Shown here piece after piece: positions 42,798 through 52,513 of a stretch of 64,000 nucleotides of DNA. The DNA comes from Virgibacillus siamensis (lineage in GTDB: Bacteria > Bacillota > Bacilli > Bacillales > Amphibacillaceae). The notes beneath the pieces were generated by a model, which did no database searches, was not told the origin of the DNA, and saw only the letters and a list, made by a program, of their open reading frames with translations. The stretch lies in assembly GCF_900162695.1 (NCBI RefSeq), contig NZ_FUIH01000007.1, positions 558,001-622,000 of the forward strand, in the 5' to 3' direction. The position numbers and the translations under genes were made by a program. Numbering within the stretch: the first letter of the stretch is position 1; every line of letters begins with the position of its first letter.

Positions 42798-45611
42798 ATG
42801 CATAAAGAAAAAAACTTAATCGTAAATTCAGAGCAAACCAATCTTCTTAAAGAGTTAACATCTTCCTTGGAAACGTGTAATCGATTCTATTTTAGTGTCG
42901 CTTTTGTAAATTTTAGTGGTCTCCAACTTCTTTTGGACCCAATGAAAGAAGCACAAAAAAGGGGAGTGGAAGGGGAAATTATTACTTCTACATACTTGAA
43001 TTTTACGGAACCAAAAGCCTTGGAAAGACTGAGACAGTTTGAAAATGTAGATTTGAAGGTTTTTGTAACTGAACGTAATATTGGGTTCCATACAAAAGCA
43101 TACATATTCGAATACGATGATTATTTTAAAGTGATGATTGGTTCTTCCAATATAACTCAGTCTGCATTGAAAAGTAATGTGGAATGGAACGTTGAGATTA
43201 TTTCCAAGAATGATGAATCTTTTATTCAACAAGTGATATCGGAATTCCATAGTTTGTGGAAAAGAAGTACGGTAGTGAATGATTTCTTTTTACAAGATTA
43301 CAAACAATTTATTAAGAATATTGACCGGGTAACCTCATCCAAATCAATGATCTATGAGAAAGCTGATTACATTGTCCCGAATTCCATGCAAACAAAAGCG
43401 ATGGAAAATCTGGATAGGCTTCGAACCCTTGGGGAGAAGAGAGCATTGGTCATCGCGGCTACAGGTACTGGTAAAACATATATGTCGGCGTTTGACGTAC
43501 AGCATTTCAAACCTAAAAAGCTTCTCTTTGTTGTGCACCGTGAAGAAATATTGACTAAAGCAAAGGAAACGTATGAAAAACTTCTCCCTAATAGGAATAT
43601 AAGATTCGGTATGCTAACTGGGACAAGGAAAGATTTAGAAGCAGAATATATTTTCGCAACGATCCAGACACTTTCACGACACTATCATCAATTTAGTCCG
43701 GATGAGTTTGACTATATTATTTATGATGAAGCACACCATGCTACTGCAGATACGTATCAGGATGTTATTGAGTACTTTAAACCAAGTTTTATGTTAGGGA
43801 TGACGGCCACTCCAGAACGCGGGGATAGCCGGTCGATCTTTGAAATATTCGATTTTAACGTTGCACTTGAAGTGCGTTTACATGACGCGCTTGAAGATGA
43901 CATTGTCGTACCATTCCATTATTTCGGGATTACAGATATTGATGAAATTGACCTTAGTGACGTTTCCGTTGATGATCTAGATGAGATTACAAAGCGACTT
44001 AAGGTCAATGAACGTGTGGATTTTATTATAGAAAAAATGAAGTTTTATGGGCATGATGGGAAAAAGCGTAAATGTTTAGGATTCTGTGCAAGCAGGGAGC
44101 ATGCGCGTTATATGGCAGATCAGTTCAATAAGCGTGATATTCCCAGTGCTTATTTATCGGGTGAAGACGATGTACCAGTCAGACAAGCTCGGATAGCTGA
44201 ATTGGAAAATGATCTTAACGATTTACAAGTTATCTTTACTGTAGATATTTTTAATGAAGGCGTTGATATTCCGTCAGTCAATACCGTCTTGATGCTTCGT
44301 CCCACTAATTCTCCAATTGTGTTTATTCAACAATTGGGACGTGGGTTGAGAAAATATCAGGATAAATCCTTCTTAACAGTCCTTGATTTCATTGGCAATC
44401 ATACGAAGACATTTTTAATTGCCATTGCCCTAAATGGCAGCCGATATTATGATAAAGAAAGCCTAAAAGTAGCAATATCAACCGGGTTTGCTCACTTGCC
44501 AGGTGCCACTCATATTCAAATGGATAAAATATCTCAGGAACGTATTTTGGCACAAATTGATCAAGAGAAATTCACCTCCATGAAGTATTTAAAAGAGGAG
44601 TATTTTGAATTTAAAAAAATGAACAATGGTAGGGTTCCTAAACTATTGATGGATTTTTATAAGTATGATGGCGCACCAGATCCGGTGAAATTCATTGATA
44701 AAGAAAAGTCTTATTTAAACTTTGTTGCAAAAGTGGAGAAAGATCAACAGCTACAACAATTACTGGCCAACGAGCCGTTTGAAAAAGCACTGAAATGGTT
44801 GTCCAGCATGCTGCCACTAAAGCGAATCTATGATTTTGTTATATTGAACTACTTGTTTGAACAGCCAACAATCACAATAGATGAGGCCGAACAAGAGATA
44901 CTGAAATGGGTAAAAAATGTTGATGAAGATAGTGTTTATCACGCCATAGAATTCTTAAATCAGAACTTTTTTGATAACACGCAGAAAAAAAGAATTCCAA
45001 AGTTAGCAAACTTACAAGGAGAGCGGCTTTTAAGGACTAATTCATTTGAACAGCTTTTGACAAATCCTAGTTACAAGAAGTACTTAATTGATGTTATTGA
45101 GTATGGTTTGTTCCGGTATGAAAGAGAATTTGGAGAGAAATATTATGGTGTACCTCATTTTAAGTTATATGAGCAGTACCAAATGATGGATGCAGCATTG
45201 CTTTCAAATTATCGAAAGAGCCATAGTGCATACAGAGGTTCTGGCTTACTTGCAAATGGGGATGATTATTTCCTTTACATAGACCTCCATAAGGAAGTAG
45301 ATGTAAAGGAAAGTCTTAATTATAATGATAAAATTATTGATCGAAAGCATTTTCAATGGGAGACCCCTAACAATACAGCACAAAGTTCTGAACGTGGTAA
45401 GAACATTATTTATAACCAGGATAGAGGAATCAATTTACATTTATTTGTACGAAAGTTTAGGGAGATTGAAAAAAATAATGTGGAACCCTTTATTTATATC
45501 GGAAAAGGGAATACGATCGGCTATCAAGGGGAAAGACCAATTGAGGTACAACTGGAATTGGAACACACACTACCACAACAACTATATATAGAATTAACAG
45601 AGAAGGTATAG
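42798..45611 (+). CDS. PLD nuclease-superfamily 2 helicase-DUF3427 fusion
   Basis: A 937-residue protein. The N-terminal phospholipase-D-like domain (~1-175) has one HxK motif (GFHTKAYIFE) and GSSNIT. It is followed by a DEAD/DEAH-type motor: Walker A ATGTGKT, Walker B YDEAHH, MTATPERGD, and motif VI QQLGRGLRK with IFTVDIFNEGVDIPS. A C-terminal DUF3427 module ends the chain. Such proteins resemble type III-restriction-like translocases with a built-in nuclease and often sit beside NUDIX genes. A defence or DNA-processing role is inferred. Ribosome site GGGGG precedes ATG 42798. Confidence 0.88.
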   Translation: MHKEKNLIVNSEQTNLLKELTSSLETCNRFYFSVAFVNFSGLQLLLDPMKEAQKRGVEGEIITSTYLNFTEPKALERLRQFENVDLKVFVTERNIGFHTKAYIFEYDDYFKVMIGSSNITQSALKSNVEWNVEIISKNDESFIQQVISEFHSLWKRSTVVNDFFLQDYKQFIKNIDRVTSSKSMIYEKADYIVPNSMQTKAMENLDRLRTLGEKRALVIAATGTGKTYMSAFDVQHFKPKKLLFVVHREEILTKAKETYEKLLPNRNIRFGMLTGTRKDLEAEYIFATIQTLSRHYHQFSPDEFDYIIYDEAHHATADTYQDVIEYFKPSFMLGMTATPERGDSRSIFEIFDFNVALEVRLHDALEDDIVVPFHYFGITDIDEIDLSDVSVDDLDEITKRLKVNERVDFIIEKMKFYGHDGKKRKCLGFCASREHARYMADQFNKRDIPSAYLSGEDDVPVRQARIAELENDLNDLQVIFTVDIFNEGVDIPSVNTVLMLRPTNSPIVFIQQLGRGLRKYQDKSFLTVLDFIGNHTKTFLIAIALNGSRYYDKESLKVAISTGFAHLPGATHIQMDKISQERILAQIDQEKFTSMKYLKEEYFEFKKMNNGRVPKLLMDFYKYDGAPDPVKFIDKEKSYLNFVAKVEKDQQLQQLLANEPFEKALKWLSSMLPLKRIYDFVILNYLFEQPTITIDEAEQEILKWVKNVDEDSVYHAIEFLNQNFFDNTQKKRIPKLANLQGERLLRTNSFEQLLTNPSYKKYLIDVIEYGLFRYEREFGEKYYGVPHFKLYEQYQMMDAALLSNYRKSHSAYRGSGLLANGDDYFLYIDLHKEVDVKESLNYNDKIIDRKHFQWETPNNTAQSSERGKNIIYNQDRGINLHLFVRKFREIEKNNVEPFIYIGKGNTIGYQGERPIEVQLELEHTLPQQLYIELTEKV

Positions 45612-45638
45612 GCCTCTTCGAAATAAGGGCCTATACCT
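45604..45638. terminator. Bidirectional terminator between the helicase and NUDIX genes
   Basis: AGGTATAGGCC (45604-45614) and GGCCTATACCT (45628-45638) form a perfect 11-bp stem that overlaps the stop codons of both convergent genes. Confidence 0.85.
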
Positions 45639-46026
45639 CTTTAATCAATTGTTCCACTGCTGGTATGTCTGCAGGAGCCCAAACTAGTGATTGTAAGTTT
45701 TCTCTTTTTAGCCAAACAAATTTGGAATGTTCGCTTAAAGATGGTTCACCATCAATAAGTTTAGCTTGAAGAGCGATTAGGTTAATAATAAAAGTATCAT
45801 ACTCATGAACGTTTTCATTAAAAATTTCAGTGGCTTTAATAGTACATGCAAATTCTTCCGTGATTTCACGTTCTAATGCGCTATGTAGGTCTTCACCGTC
45901 CTCTACTTTTCCACCAGGAAATTCCCACATATTTGGGATCGACATTTCCGGGGAGCGTAGGGCGCATAGTATTTCTTTGTTTTTGTTTTCAATGATCGCT
46001 GCGACGACTTTTACTGTTTTCTTCAT
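45631..46026 (-). CDS. NUDIX hydrolase, MutT/8-oxo-dGTP diphosphatase type
   Basis: A 131-residue protein with the full Nudix box GGKVEDGEDLHSALEREITEE (Gx5Ex7REUxEE), preceded by MWEFP, which is typical of MutT. Such enzymes hydrolyse (d)NTP analogues to the monophosphate. Its convergence with the PLD-helicase-DUF3427 gene recurs, in my recollection, in other genomes and suggests a functional link. The start is ATG 46026 behind AAAGGTGG; an upstream ATG extension of nine codons lacks a site. Confidence 0.88.
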   Translation of the reverse strand: MKKTVKVVAAIIENKNKEILCALRSPEMSIPNMWEFPGGKVEDGEDLHSALEREITEEFACTIKATEIFNENVHEYDTFIINLIALQAKLIDGEPSLSEHSKFVWLKRENLQSLVWAPADIPAVEQLIKEV

Positions 46027-46161
46027 GGAAACCACCTTTCTCGACATTATCATACCATAGAGGTTAAAGGTTTAATAAGTGTTTAATGCCAAGTTTATAT
46101 TGTAAAATGATGCAAGATATGTAAAATGAATTATAAATCTATTATTTAGGGGGCTGTGAAA

Positions 46162-47142
46162 ATGAGTCATAAGCTAAAAATTGGTGAGCTAAAAGAACAG
46201 TATATGACAGATGAAGATATATGGCGCATTTTTACCATTGTGCTATCCCCTAAGTCCGTGAAGTCTTCCACTTATAAATATGCGCTAATCAAGTCACTGA
46301 TTGAGAATTTGTATCAGATCAATGACCATTATGAACTAATGTATGATCAGTTAGCACATGGGTTTACCAAAGTGTATTGGAATCTGGTTATTCATCATGG
46401 TTTGGAAAAACAGAATCGTGGTCCTAAAAATGCTCGAGTTGTAACGCTATTAAAAGAATTTCAGTTGAGCAATAATATCCCAGCAGGTTTTAGCTTTGAC
46501 AAGATTAACGACTTTCTGCAGTTGAAAATAATTTCCCAAGTTAAAGGGGTAATGAAAGAAAATGTCTATGGTGCGTTGTATGGTGATACCAAAGGAGAAT
46601 TTTATGCCTTTGACCATAAACGTGAATATTTCCGGTTCCAACCTAGTGTTCATAAATTTATGATGAAGTATCAACGGCTTTTAATACACCTGACAAATTA
46701 TCATATGGCAAAAATGGTTGAAGATTTGAATGAAGTACCAGGTATTAATTACTTACTTGGTAAGATGGAACGTATTGCAAAGCGCAGTACATTAAAGCCA
46801 TATGAAAAAATATTACTTAATCACTTTGAAAGAAGATGTTTCTATTGTGGCAAGGCTCTTTCAGATAAGAAAAAGACTACACATGTAGACCATTTCATTC
46901 CATGGTCATTTGTACAGTCTGATCAAATCTGGAATTTGGTTCTTTCCTGTAATACATGCAATGGTTCCAAAAATGATAAACTTCCCGAGAGAAAATATTT
47001 GGATAATATTATTGAACGTAATAATGATTTAAATGAACAAGTCGGGACTGAATTAATGAAGAATTATAAGCATAACAAAATAATTTTGTTATATGATTAC
47101 TCAATTAAAAATGGCTTTGACATAATATGGAGTCCTAAATAA
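46162..47142 (+). CDS. HNH endonuclease
   Basis: A 326-residue protein with a largely helical N-terminal region of unknown type and a C-terminal HNH domain: CFYCGKALSDKKKTTHVDHF, IPWSF, then NLVLSCNTCNGSKNDKLP. The two CxxC pairs bind a structural zinc, and the His-Asp-His/Asn core is intact, so nuclease activity is expected. The N-terminal half may sense DNA ends or interact with partners. AGGGGG at 46148-46153 precedes GTG 46156 and ATG 46162; the latter has better spacing. It is part of the defence-like group. Confidence 0.8.
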   Translation: MSHKLKIGELKEQYMTDEDIWRIFTIVLSPKSVKSSTYKYALIKSLIENLYQINDHYELMYDQLAHGFTKVYWNLVIHHGLEKQNRGPKNARVVTLLKEFQLSNNIPAGFSFDKINDFLQLKIISQVKGVMKENVYGALYGDTKGEFYAFDHKREYFRFQPSVHKFMMKYQRLLIHLTNYHMAKMVEDLNEVPGINYLLGKMERIAKRSTLKPYEKILLNHFERRCFYCGKALSDKKKTTHVDHFIPWSFVQSDQIWNLVLSCNTCNGSKNDKLPERKYLDNIIERNNDLNEQVGTELMKNYKHNKIILLYDYSIKNGFDIIWSPK

Positions 47143-47151
47143 TTTTATTAG

Positions 47152-47475
47152 TCAGTCCTCCACCTCTAGTAGAAAAATTTTATCGTCAAATCCTCCTCGT
47201 TCGGTTTTCTTTTTTTCCCTTATTTGCTCAACTTCTTTGATGGAACCATTGTGGATGGAAGAAAGTGCATGGATTAGTTCTAGAATATCCGCGAGTTCTT
47301 CAAGTGCTTCCTTATTACCATCTGATTCTTGATACTCAGCGACTTCTTCATTTAATTTTTTTTTAAGCTCCGTTATATAACTTTCATTGTCTAATACTTC
47401 AGTTTTTAAGTTTTTACCAGTTTTTTGAATGATTTTTGGAATACGATCACGTACCAATTTATTATATATAGGCAT
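47152..47475 (-). CDS. MazG-like nucleotide pyrophosphohydrolase (phosphoribosyl-ATP pyrophosphohydrolase-like)
   Basis: A 107-residue protein beginning MPIYNKLVRDRIPKII with the all-alpha NTP-PPase motif EEVAEYQES...EALEELADILELI (ExxE...ExxD metal ligands). Members cleave NTPs or nucleotide adducts to monophosphates. Along with the NUDIX gene it gives this island two nucleotide-hydrolysing enzymes beside two nucleases. The start is ATG 47475 after GGAGG. It converges with the HNH gene without a clear terminator. Confidence 0.85.
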   Translation of the reverse strand: MPIYNKLVRDRIPKIIQKTGKNLKTEVLDNESYITELKKKLNEEVAEYQESDGNKEALEELADILELIHALSSIHNGSIKEVEQIREKKKTERGGFDDKIFLLEVED

Positions 47476-48364
47476 TTGGTTACCTCCAATATTTAACAGT
47501 TTTTCAAATATAGTTGGGATTTGCACTACAGGAATTATTTTTATGAAGTTTGATATATAATTTCGTTTAAGATTTTATGTAGACAGTTATATATAATAAA
47601 TTTTACCATTTTTAAACCATTTATTATACAATGTTGCGCATGAGAGAAATTATTTCTAATGTTTTTGGAGCCTTTGAGAAGTATTTTTTTTTGGGTTTAC
47701 TGAGTTGAATCAATTTCATAATTGCTCTTATTAAAAATACAAAGACCTGCAAAATTTATAAGAATCACGTTTAAAAATTACTAGGCGGCTTGTTGTTGTT
47801 TTAACTTTGCATTAATCCTATCGGCTGCCAATTTTGAGGCATTGTAGAAGTGTTGCGATTCAAAATGAACCTTGGCGCGCTAACAGGTGCGATAACGGAA
47901 GTTGTTCAGTTGAAAAGAATTAAATATGTATTCAGCTGTTTGAAATGGTATTCCAAGATGTCTTCAAGCTTTTTATAAGCTGGAAGTATGATACTTTAAT
48001 CGTCGGGATTCATTTAATAATTCTTACAAAAGCAGTAGTAGTCAAAGCTGCATAGTTTCGTTCTTCCGACAAACTGCATTGCGTTGCCTATTGATAGTGT
48101 GATAAATCGTATCGGTGTCGATGGCAGAAATAATGGTTTCATATTTTGGGTAGGTGCCATCTCCTATAATTCATGGATGCTAATTAAATTAGCTTGTCGT
48201 ATAATATTTACAATGAGTATCCCCAGTATGTTTGCTAATACACCAGATTTAGGGAGGTACCTCTTTTTGCATTCTAAATACATCGGGGAAGAATTATGAA
48301 ATTCGTTCGTTTTTTTGTATGTTGCTTTACTAGCTGACGATATATTTCGAATGAGGGATTATCT
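47476..48364. other. Long gene-poor region before the GAF regulator
   Basis: About 890 bases without an intact gene. The left part (47476-47780) is AT-rich with nothing recognised. The centre holds the decayed minus-strand remnant listed separately. A plus-strand frame at 48084-48299 has no ribosome site and overlaps that remnant, so it is not called. No clear promoter for the next gene could be fixed. Confidence 0.5.
47783..48175 (-). pseudogene. Decayed minus-strand coding remnant, probably transposase-derived
   Basis: Read on the minus strand, coding-like peptide runs are interrupted by several stops and frame changes. They include YPKYETIISAIDTDTIYHTI at the upstream end, and ending in VHFESQHFYNASKLAADRIN and KLKQQQAA before a stop. 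The compact, Lys/Gln-rich C-terminus and the position next to a defence island suggest an old insertion-sequence transposase, but I cannot name the family. Confidence 0.35.
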
Positions 48365-49987
48365 ATGAACCATTATCTAAAACCACATATAGCTGCTAAG
48401 CTATTGAAACTAAATAAATTATTAACTCAGTCACTAAAACTTGAAGAGGTTTTACAAAATGTAGTTGCATCTGCAAGTGAATTGGTTAAAGTTGCTGATA
48501 CAATTATTATTTATCTATTTGATGAAACAGAAGAGAAACTTAAGTTCGCAGAAGGTGAAGGAGTTGACAGTAAAGTCCTTCAGCAGATAGCATTTTCCCC
48601 TGGCGAATCAATTGCAGGAAAAATTTTCCAGGAAAGAGAAGCGAAATTATTTGTTTCAGAAGAGGAAATTGATTCTTTTATGAACAACATGTCCCAAGAG
48701 AATTACCCTCATTATTTTCAGGGAATATATAGGCGTAAGATTAAAAGTGCCTTTTGTGTGCCAATTGTGAATAAGGATCGTTGCCTTGGAGTGCTGGTGG
48801 TTGATAATTTTAAGCAGGATGGTATTTTTACGGAATCTGATATGCAGGTGATTCAGGTTTTAGCTGAACAAAGTGCAATTGCTATTGATAATTCGAATGT
48901 TTATCAGAGTTTGAAAAAGACGAATAATTTGCTTAAGCAGGCAGCGGAGATGCATCACAGATATTATCAATTGATTATTGAAGGTGGAGGTATTGATAGG
49001 ATAGTATCAATGCTGAAAAGGTTTATCAATTCAGATGTGATATTTGATTCCACTGATATTTATGAGGAGGATGATAATAAAATCTTTCCAATTGTCCGGG
49101 GTAAAGAGGTATTGGGGATTTTACAACTTGCCAAGCCGTTTTCAGATTTTACTGCAATTGAACAAGCTGCGATTGAGCAAGCAAGTCTTGTTATTGCTAT
49201 TGAGCTTATGAAGGACCATGCACTGATGGTAAAAGAACTTCAGTTTAGGGAAGAGGTTTTTAATCAGCTCATGGAAGGGATACCTAATCATGATTTGGGT
49301 CGGATTCTTCAATATTTTGAATGGGATGAATACTCCGATGTTCAATGTATGGTTATGGAAGGAAGTAATAATCCCTTGTGGAAACAGGATAGACTAAAGG
49401 ATAAAGAACGATTAGTTCGTTCGATAGAGGAAGCTCTTACAGCGGTCTGCGGTAAAAGTCTAGTCATAACCCGTGCTTTTCAGATAATAACAGTTTTTCC
49501 GGCGAACAATGATAAAATTACTGGAAATGCGATTACTAATATTAAAGCAAATTCTGGAACAAAACAGCTTCTTTTTGGTGTGGGCCGGAGAACCTCCATT
49601 TCTAAAATAGCCACATCCCACGGTGAAGCCGTTCGTTCCCTTAGTTATGCAAAAGTCAGTCCTGATAAAAATATTGTGGAATATGCGAAACTTGGAATGG
49701 AGCGGCTGCTTCATGAAATCGATAGTTCGATAGTTATAATGTATATTCAGGACAAACTGGGAGATTTACTTAGCGCAGAAAAGGATTTGTTGGAAACACT
49801 TCAAACATTTATTAAATGCAATAAGAATCATAAGGATACAGCAGCCAATCTGCATATTCATGTTAATACACTTTACTACCGACTAAGACGTATTGAGAAG
49901 CTTTTGGATATAGATATGAATAACCAAAAAGAATGGCTGGATTTAGTTGTGGCACTTCAATTATATGTGGCAAGCAACAATTATTAG
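48365..49987 (+). CDS. GAF-domain transcriptional regulator with PucR/CdaR-type C-terminal helix-turn-helix
   Basis: A 540-residue regulator. A GAF sensor domain occupies about residues 15-180 (VADTIIIYLFDETEEKL, AFCVPIVNKDRCLGVLVVDN), followed by a central region (~200-430). The PucR-type helix-turn-helix at the C-terminus is ETLQTFIKCNKNHKDTAANL with HVNTLYYRLRRIEKLL. Proteins of this design activate adjacent catabolic genes when a small ligand binds GAF. It is 85 bp ahead of the aldehyde dehydrogenase operon on the same strand and is its likely activator. Confidence 0.88.
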   Translation: MNHYLKPHIAAKLLKLNKLLTQSLKLEEVLQNVVASASELVKVADTIIIYLFDETEEKLKFAEGEGVDSKVLQQIAFSPGESIAGKIFQEREAKLFVSEEEIDSFMNNMSQENYPHYFQGIYRRKIKSAFCVPIVNKDRCLGVLVVDNFKQDGIFTESDMQVIQVLAEQSAIAIDNSNVYQSLKKTNNLLKQAAEMHHRYYQLIIEGGGIDRIVSMLKRFINSDVIFDSTDIYEEDDNKIFPIVRGKEVLGILQLAKPFSDFTAIEQAAIEQASLVIAIELMKDHALMVKELQFREEVFNQLMEGIPNHDLGRILQYFEWDEYSDVQCMVMEGSNNPLWKQDRLKDKERLVRSIEEALTAVCGKSLVITRAFQIITVFPANNDKITGNAITNIKANSGTKQLLFGVGRRTSISKIATSHGEAVRSLSYAKVSPDKNIVEYAKLGMERLLHEIDSSIVIMYIQDKLGDLLSAEKDLLETLQTFIKCNKNHKDTAANLHIHVNTLYYRLRRIEKLLDIDMNNQKEWLDLVVALQLYVASNNY

Positions 49988-50010
49988 TTTTTAAATTTGT
50001 TGCTTGCCAC
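49967..50010 (+). terminator. Hairpin overlapping the stop of the GAF regulator gene
   Basis: GTGGCAAGCAACAA (49967-49980) is perfectly complementary to TTGTTGCTTGCCAC (49997-50010). The 14-bp stem ends with a T-rich stretch and probably terminates or attenuates transcription into the following operon. Confidence 0.75.
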
Positions 50011-50034
50011 ATTTATTATTATTTACCAAAGTTT

Positions 50035-50057
50035 TATAATAATTTAAAGCGCTTACA
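50035..50057 (+). promoter_or_regulatory. -10 element and cre-like site before the aldehyde dehydrogenase gene
   Basis: TATAAT lies at 50035-50040 with a poor -35 (TTTATT, 50012-50017), as in activator-dependent promoters. TTAAAGCGCTTACA (50044-50057) matches the CcpA cre consensus TGWAAGCGCTTWCA with one mismatch and sits on the transcription start. Catabolite repression of the operon is therefore likely. Confidence 0.6.
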
Positions 50058-50072
50058 AGGAGGGTTTTAGAA

Positions 50073-51521
50073 ATGGAAACATATCAAAACTATATAAATG
50101 GAAACTGGGTCGTATCAGCAACAGGGGAAACGTACACAAGTATAAATCCAGCCAATTCAGAAGAAATTCTTGGTTATTTTCAATCTTCGAATAAGGAGGA
50201 TGTTGAGTTAGCCATTCGGGCTGGTGAGAAGGCATTTCCGGAATGGTCTTTAGTGGCAGCCCCAAAGCGAGGGGAAGTTCTGTTCAACTTGATTCAACTA
50301 TTAGAGGATAGTAAGAAAGAATTGGCAACGCTTATTACAAACGAAGTTGGCAAAACCTATCATGATGCAGAGGGTGAGGTACGTAAGACTATTGAAGCAA
50401 TGAAACAGTTCAGTGGAGAGGCTTCACGTTTATCTGGTGAAACAATACCTTCGAATGATAGCGATATTTTTGGATATACAGTGCGGGAGCCATTAGGGGT
50501 TGTTGGCGTGATTGCACCATATAATTTTCCGCTTGGAATCGGAATATGGAAGATAGCGCCGGCAATTGTGGCAGGAAACACAGTTATATTCAAACCTGCA
50601 AGCAATACATCCTTAATTAGTGTGAAAATTGTTGAGTTATTTGAGAAAGCTGGTGTTCCAGCTGGAGTAATCAACATGGTGACTGGATCAGGAAGTATAA
50701 TAGGTAAAGCAATCGGAAGCCATCCGAAAATAAAGGCAGTATCCTTCACCGGATCGACCGAGGTTGGCATGGCTTTGGGTAAATCGGTTACGAACAGAGG
50801 CGGACGAATGCAAGCAGAAATGGGCGGGAAAAATCCATCAATTATTCTTGAAGATGCTGATATTGATGAAACCATTGAAAACATCGTAATAAGTGGATTT
50901 TTGGATAATGGACAGAGGTGTACTGGAACAAGCAGGTTAATTTTGCCAAAGTCGATTGCTAAAGAGGTAACCGAGAAACTGGTTGAACGGGCTGAATCAC
51001 TGGTAATCAGTAATGGATTTACGAATGGTGTAGATAATGGTCCTATCATAGACGAGGACCAAATGAGACGCTATTTGCATTACGTTGATGTTTCTGTTGA
51101 CGAAGGAGCAACTTTGGAATGCGGTGGCAAGCGATTAACTGATAATGGCAGGGACAAGGGTTATTTTGTTGCTCCGACAGTGATTAGTAACGTTACAACC
51201 AATCATTCAATTTTTCATGAAGAAATTTTTGCACCGGTAATTGCGATTACCGAAGTGGAAGACTATGAAGAAGCGCTGGAAGTTGCCAATGACAGTGAGT
51301 TTGGTCTGTCTTCAACGATTTATACGAAAGATTTGAAAAAGGCGATGCACTTTGTTCGTAATATCCGATCCGGTGTTACGCATGTAAATGTACCTTCCAA
51401 CTACTTTGAAAACCAGTACCCGTTCGGAGGTAAAAAAGCATCAAGCATCGGTCCGCGGGAACAAGGATCCACTGCACTCGATTTTTGGACGGATTATAAG
51501 ACAGTCTACATGAAAGCATAG
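50073..51521 (+). CDS. NAD(P)-dependent aldehyde dehydrogenase
   Basis: A 482-residue ALDH with the oxyanion asparagine in APYNFPLG, the nucleotide-binding KPASNTSL and FTGSTEVG, catalytic Glu in AEMGGKNPS and catalytic Cys in NGQRCTGTS. Sequence flavour is that of semialdehyde dehydrogenases such as 2-oxoglutarate-semialdehyde dehydrogenase. In this operon it would oxidise an aldehyde or semialdehyde formed from the amide or amino compound processed by the M20 enzyme. AAGGAGG precedes ATG 50073. Confidence 0.9.
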   Translation: METYQNYINGNWVVSATGETYTSINPANSEEILGYFQSSNKEDVELAIRAGEKAFPEWSLVAAPKRGEVLFNLIQLLEDSKKELATLITNEVGKTYHDAEGEVRKTIEAMKQFSGEASRLSGETIPSNDSDIFGYTVREPLGVVGVIAPYNFPLGIGIWKIAPAIVAGNTVIFKPASNTSLISVKIVELFEKAGVPAGVINMVTGSGSIIGKAIGSHPKIKAVSFTGSTEVGMALGKSVTNRGGRMQAEMGGKNPSIILEDADIDETIENIVISGFLDNGQRCTGTSRLILPKSIAKEVTEKLVERAESLVISNGFTNGVDNGPIIDEDQMRRYLHYVDVSVDEGATLECGGKRLTDNGRDKGYFVAPTVISNVTTNHSIFHEEIFAPVIAITEVEDYEEALEVANDSEFGLSSTIYTKDLKKAMHFVRNIRSGVTHVNVPSNYFENQYPFGGKKASSIGPREQGSTALDFWTDYKTVYMKA

Positions 51522-51537
51522 GAGGAAGAAATATACA

Positions 51538-52416
51538 ATGAACAAAATAGGAGTAATCGGGTGCGGTTTAATGGGAAGCGGAATCGTTAAAAATCTGTTA
51601 AAAAACAATTATGAAGTTTATATTTATGATGTTAACACGAAGGCAGTGGACAGGCTGGTAAATGAGGGGGCGATTGCTTCACATGTGCCAGAGGAATTTG
51701 CAGCAAAAATTGATTGTTTGATATTCTCACTGCCCACCCCTGAATTAGTAAATCAAAATGTTACAGATTTGATCCGATTTTTAAAAAAGGGAACGCTCAT
51801 TTTGGATATGAGTACAAATGATGCGGAATTAACCCGCAAATTGTTTGAACAATGCCAGGATAAAGGAATTGAATTTTTTGATTGCCCACTAAGCGGCGGT
51901 CCTGATGGGGCTGAAAATGGAACGTTAACTATAATGATAGGCGGAACAGAATCTGCATTACCATCTGTTATGCCGATATTGCAGGCGGTTGGCGAGCAAA
52001 TTGAGTACATTGGCGAAAGTGGAGCCGGCCAGACGGTCAAATTATGTCATAATATGGTGGTTGGCGGAGTTATCGCGTTGCTCAGTGAAGTATTTGTCGC
52101 TGGTGAAAAAGCCGGTGTGGAAAAAGAAAAGCTTGCTTCGATTTTACAGAAGGGGTCTGCCCAGACTCGTGCAATGGATGTGTTTGGTGTAAATATAGTA
52201 GAAGATAATTTTCTAAATGTGAAATTTTCACTTGCCAATATGACAAAAGATATTCTTTTATACGATAATCTAATTGCGAATAATAAAGTACCTGCTCTTG
52301 CAAGTCAATCCGCTAATCAACTCTATAAACTTGCCAGTTATCAGGGGAAAGGGCAATTGGATTCCGCGGCGGTTTATGAGGTGCTGCATGAGTTGGAATC
52401 TAGTGTCCGGAAGTAG
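51538..52416 (+). CDS. NAD(P)-dependent beta-hydroxyacid dehydrogenase (3-hydroxyisobutyrate dehydrogenase family)
   Basis: A 292-residue protein with the N-terminal Rossmann motif IGVIGCGLMGSGIVKNLLKN, the family segment DCPLSGGPDGAENGTLTIM, and the catalytic lysine region GAGQTVKLCHNMV. It oxidises a beta-hydroxyacid to a semialdehyde, which may be the substrate of the adjacent ALDH (16 nt upstream). Tartronate semialdehyde or methylmalonate semialdehyde chemistry is possible. The precise substrate is not visible. Confidence 0.88.
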   Translation: MNKIGVIGCGLMGSGIVKNLLKNNYEVYIYDVNTKAVDRLVNEGAIASHVPEEFAAKIDCLIFSLPTPELVNQNVTDLIRFLKKGTLILDMSTNDAELTRKLFEQCQDKGIEFFDCPLSGGPDGAENGTLTIMIGGTESALPSVMPILQAVGEQIEYIGESGAGQTVKLCHNMVVGGVIALLSEVFVAGEKAGVEKEKLASILQKGSAQTRAMDVFGVNIVEDNFLNVKFSLANMTKDILLYDNLIANNKVPALASQSANQLYKLASYQGKGQLDSAAVYEVLHELESSVRK

Positions 52417-52513
52417 TAAAAGAAAATAATATTGTGGAAATTTGTAATTATTGCTTTATATATCTGAATTTTCATATTAAAATGGAGAAATAAAAAGAAA
52501 GAGGGGCGATAGT

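Noticed and set aside
48084..48299. Plus-strand 71-codon frame
   Set aside because: No ribosome site and no recognisable motif. It overlaps the decayed minus-strand remnant.
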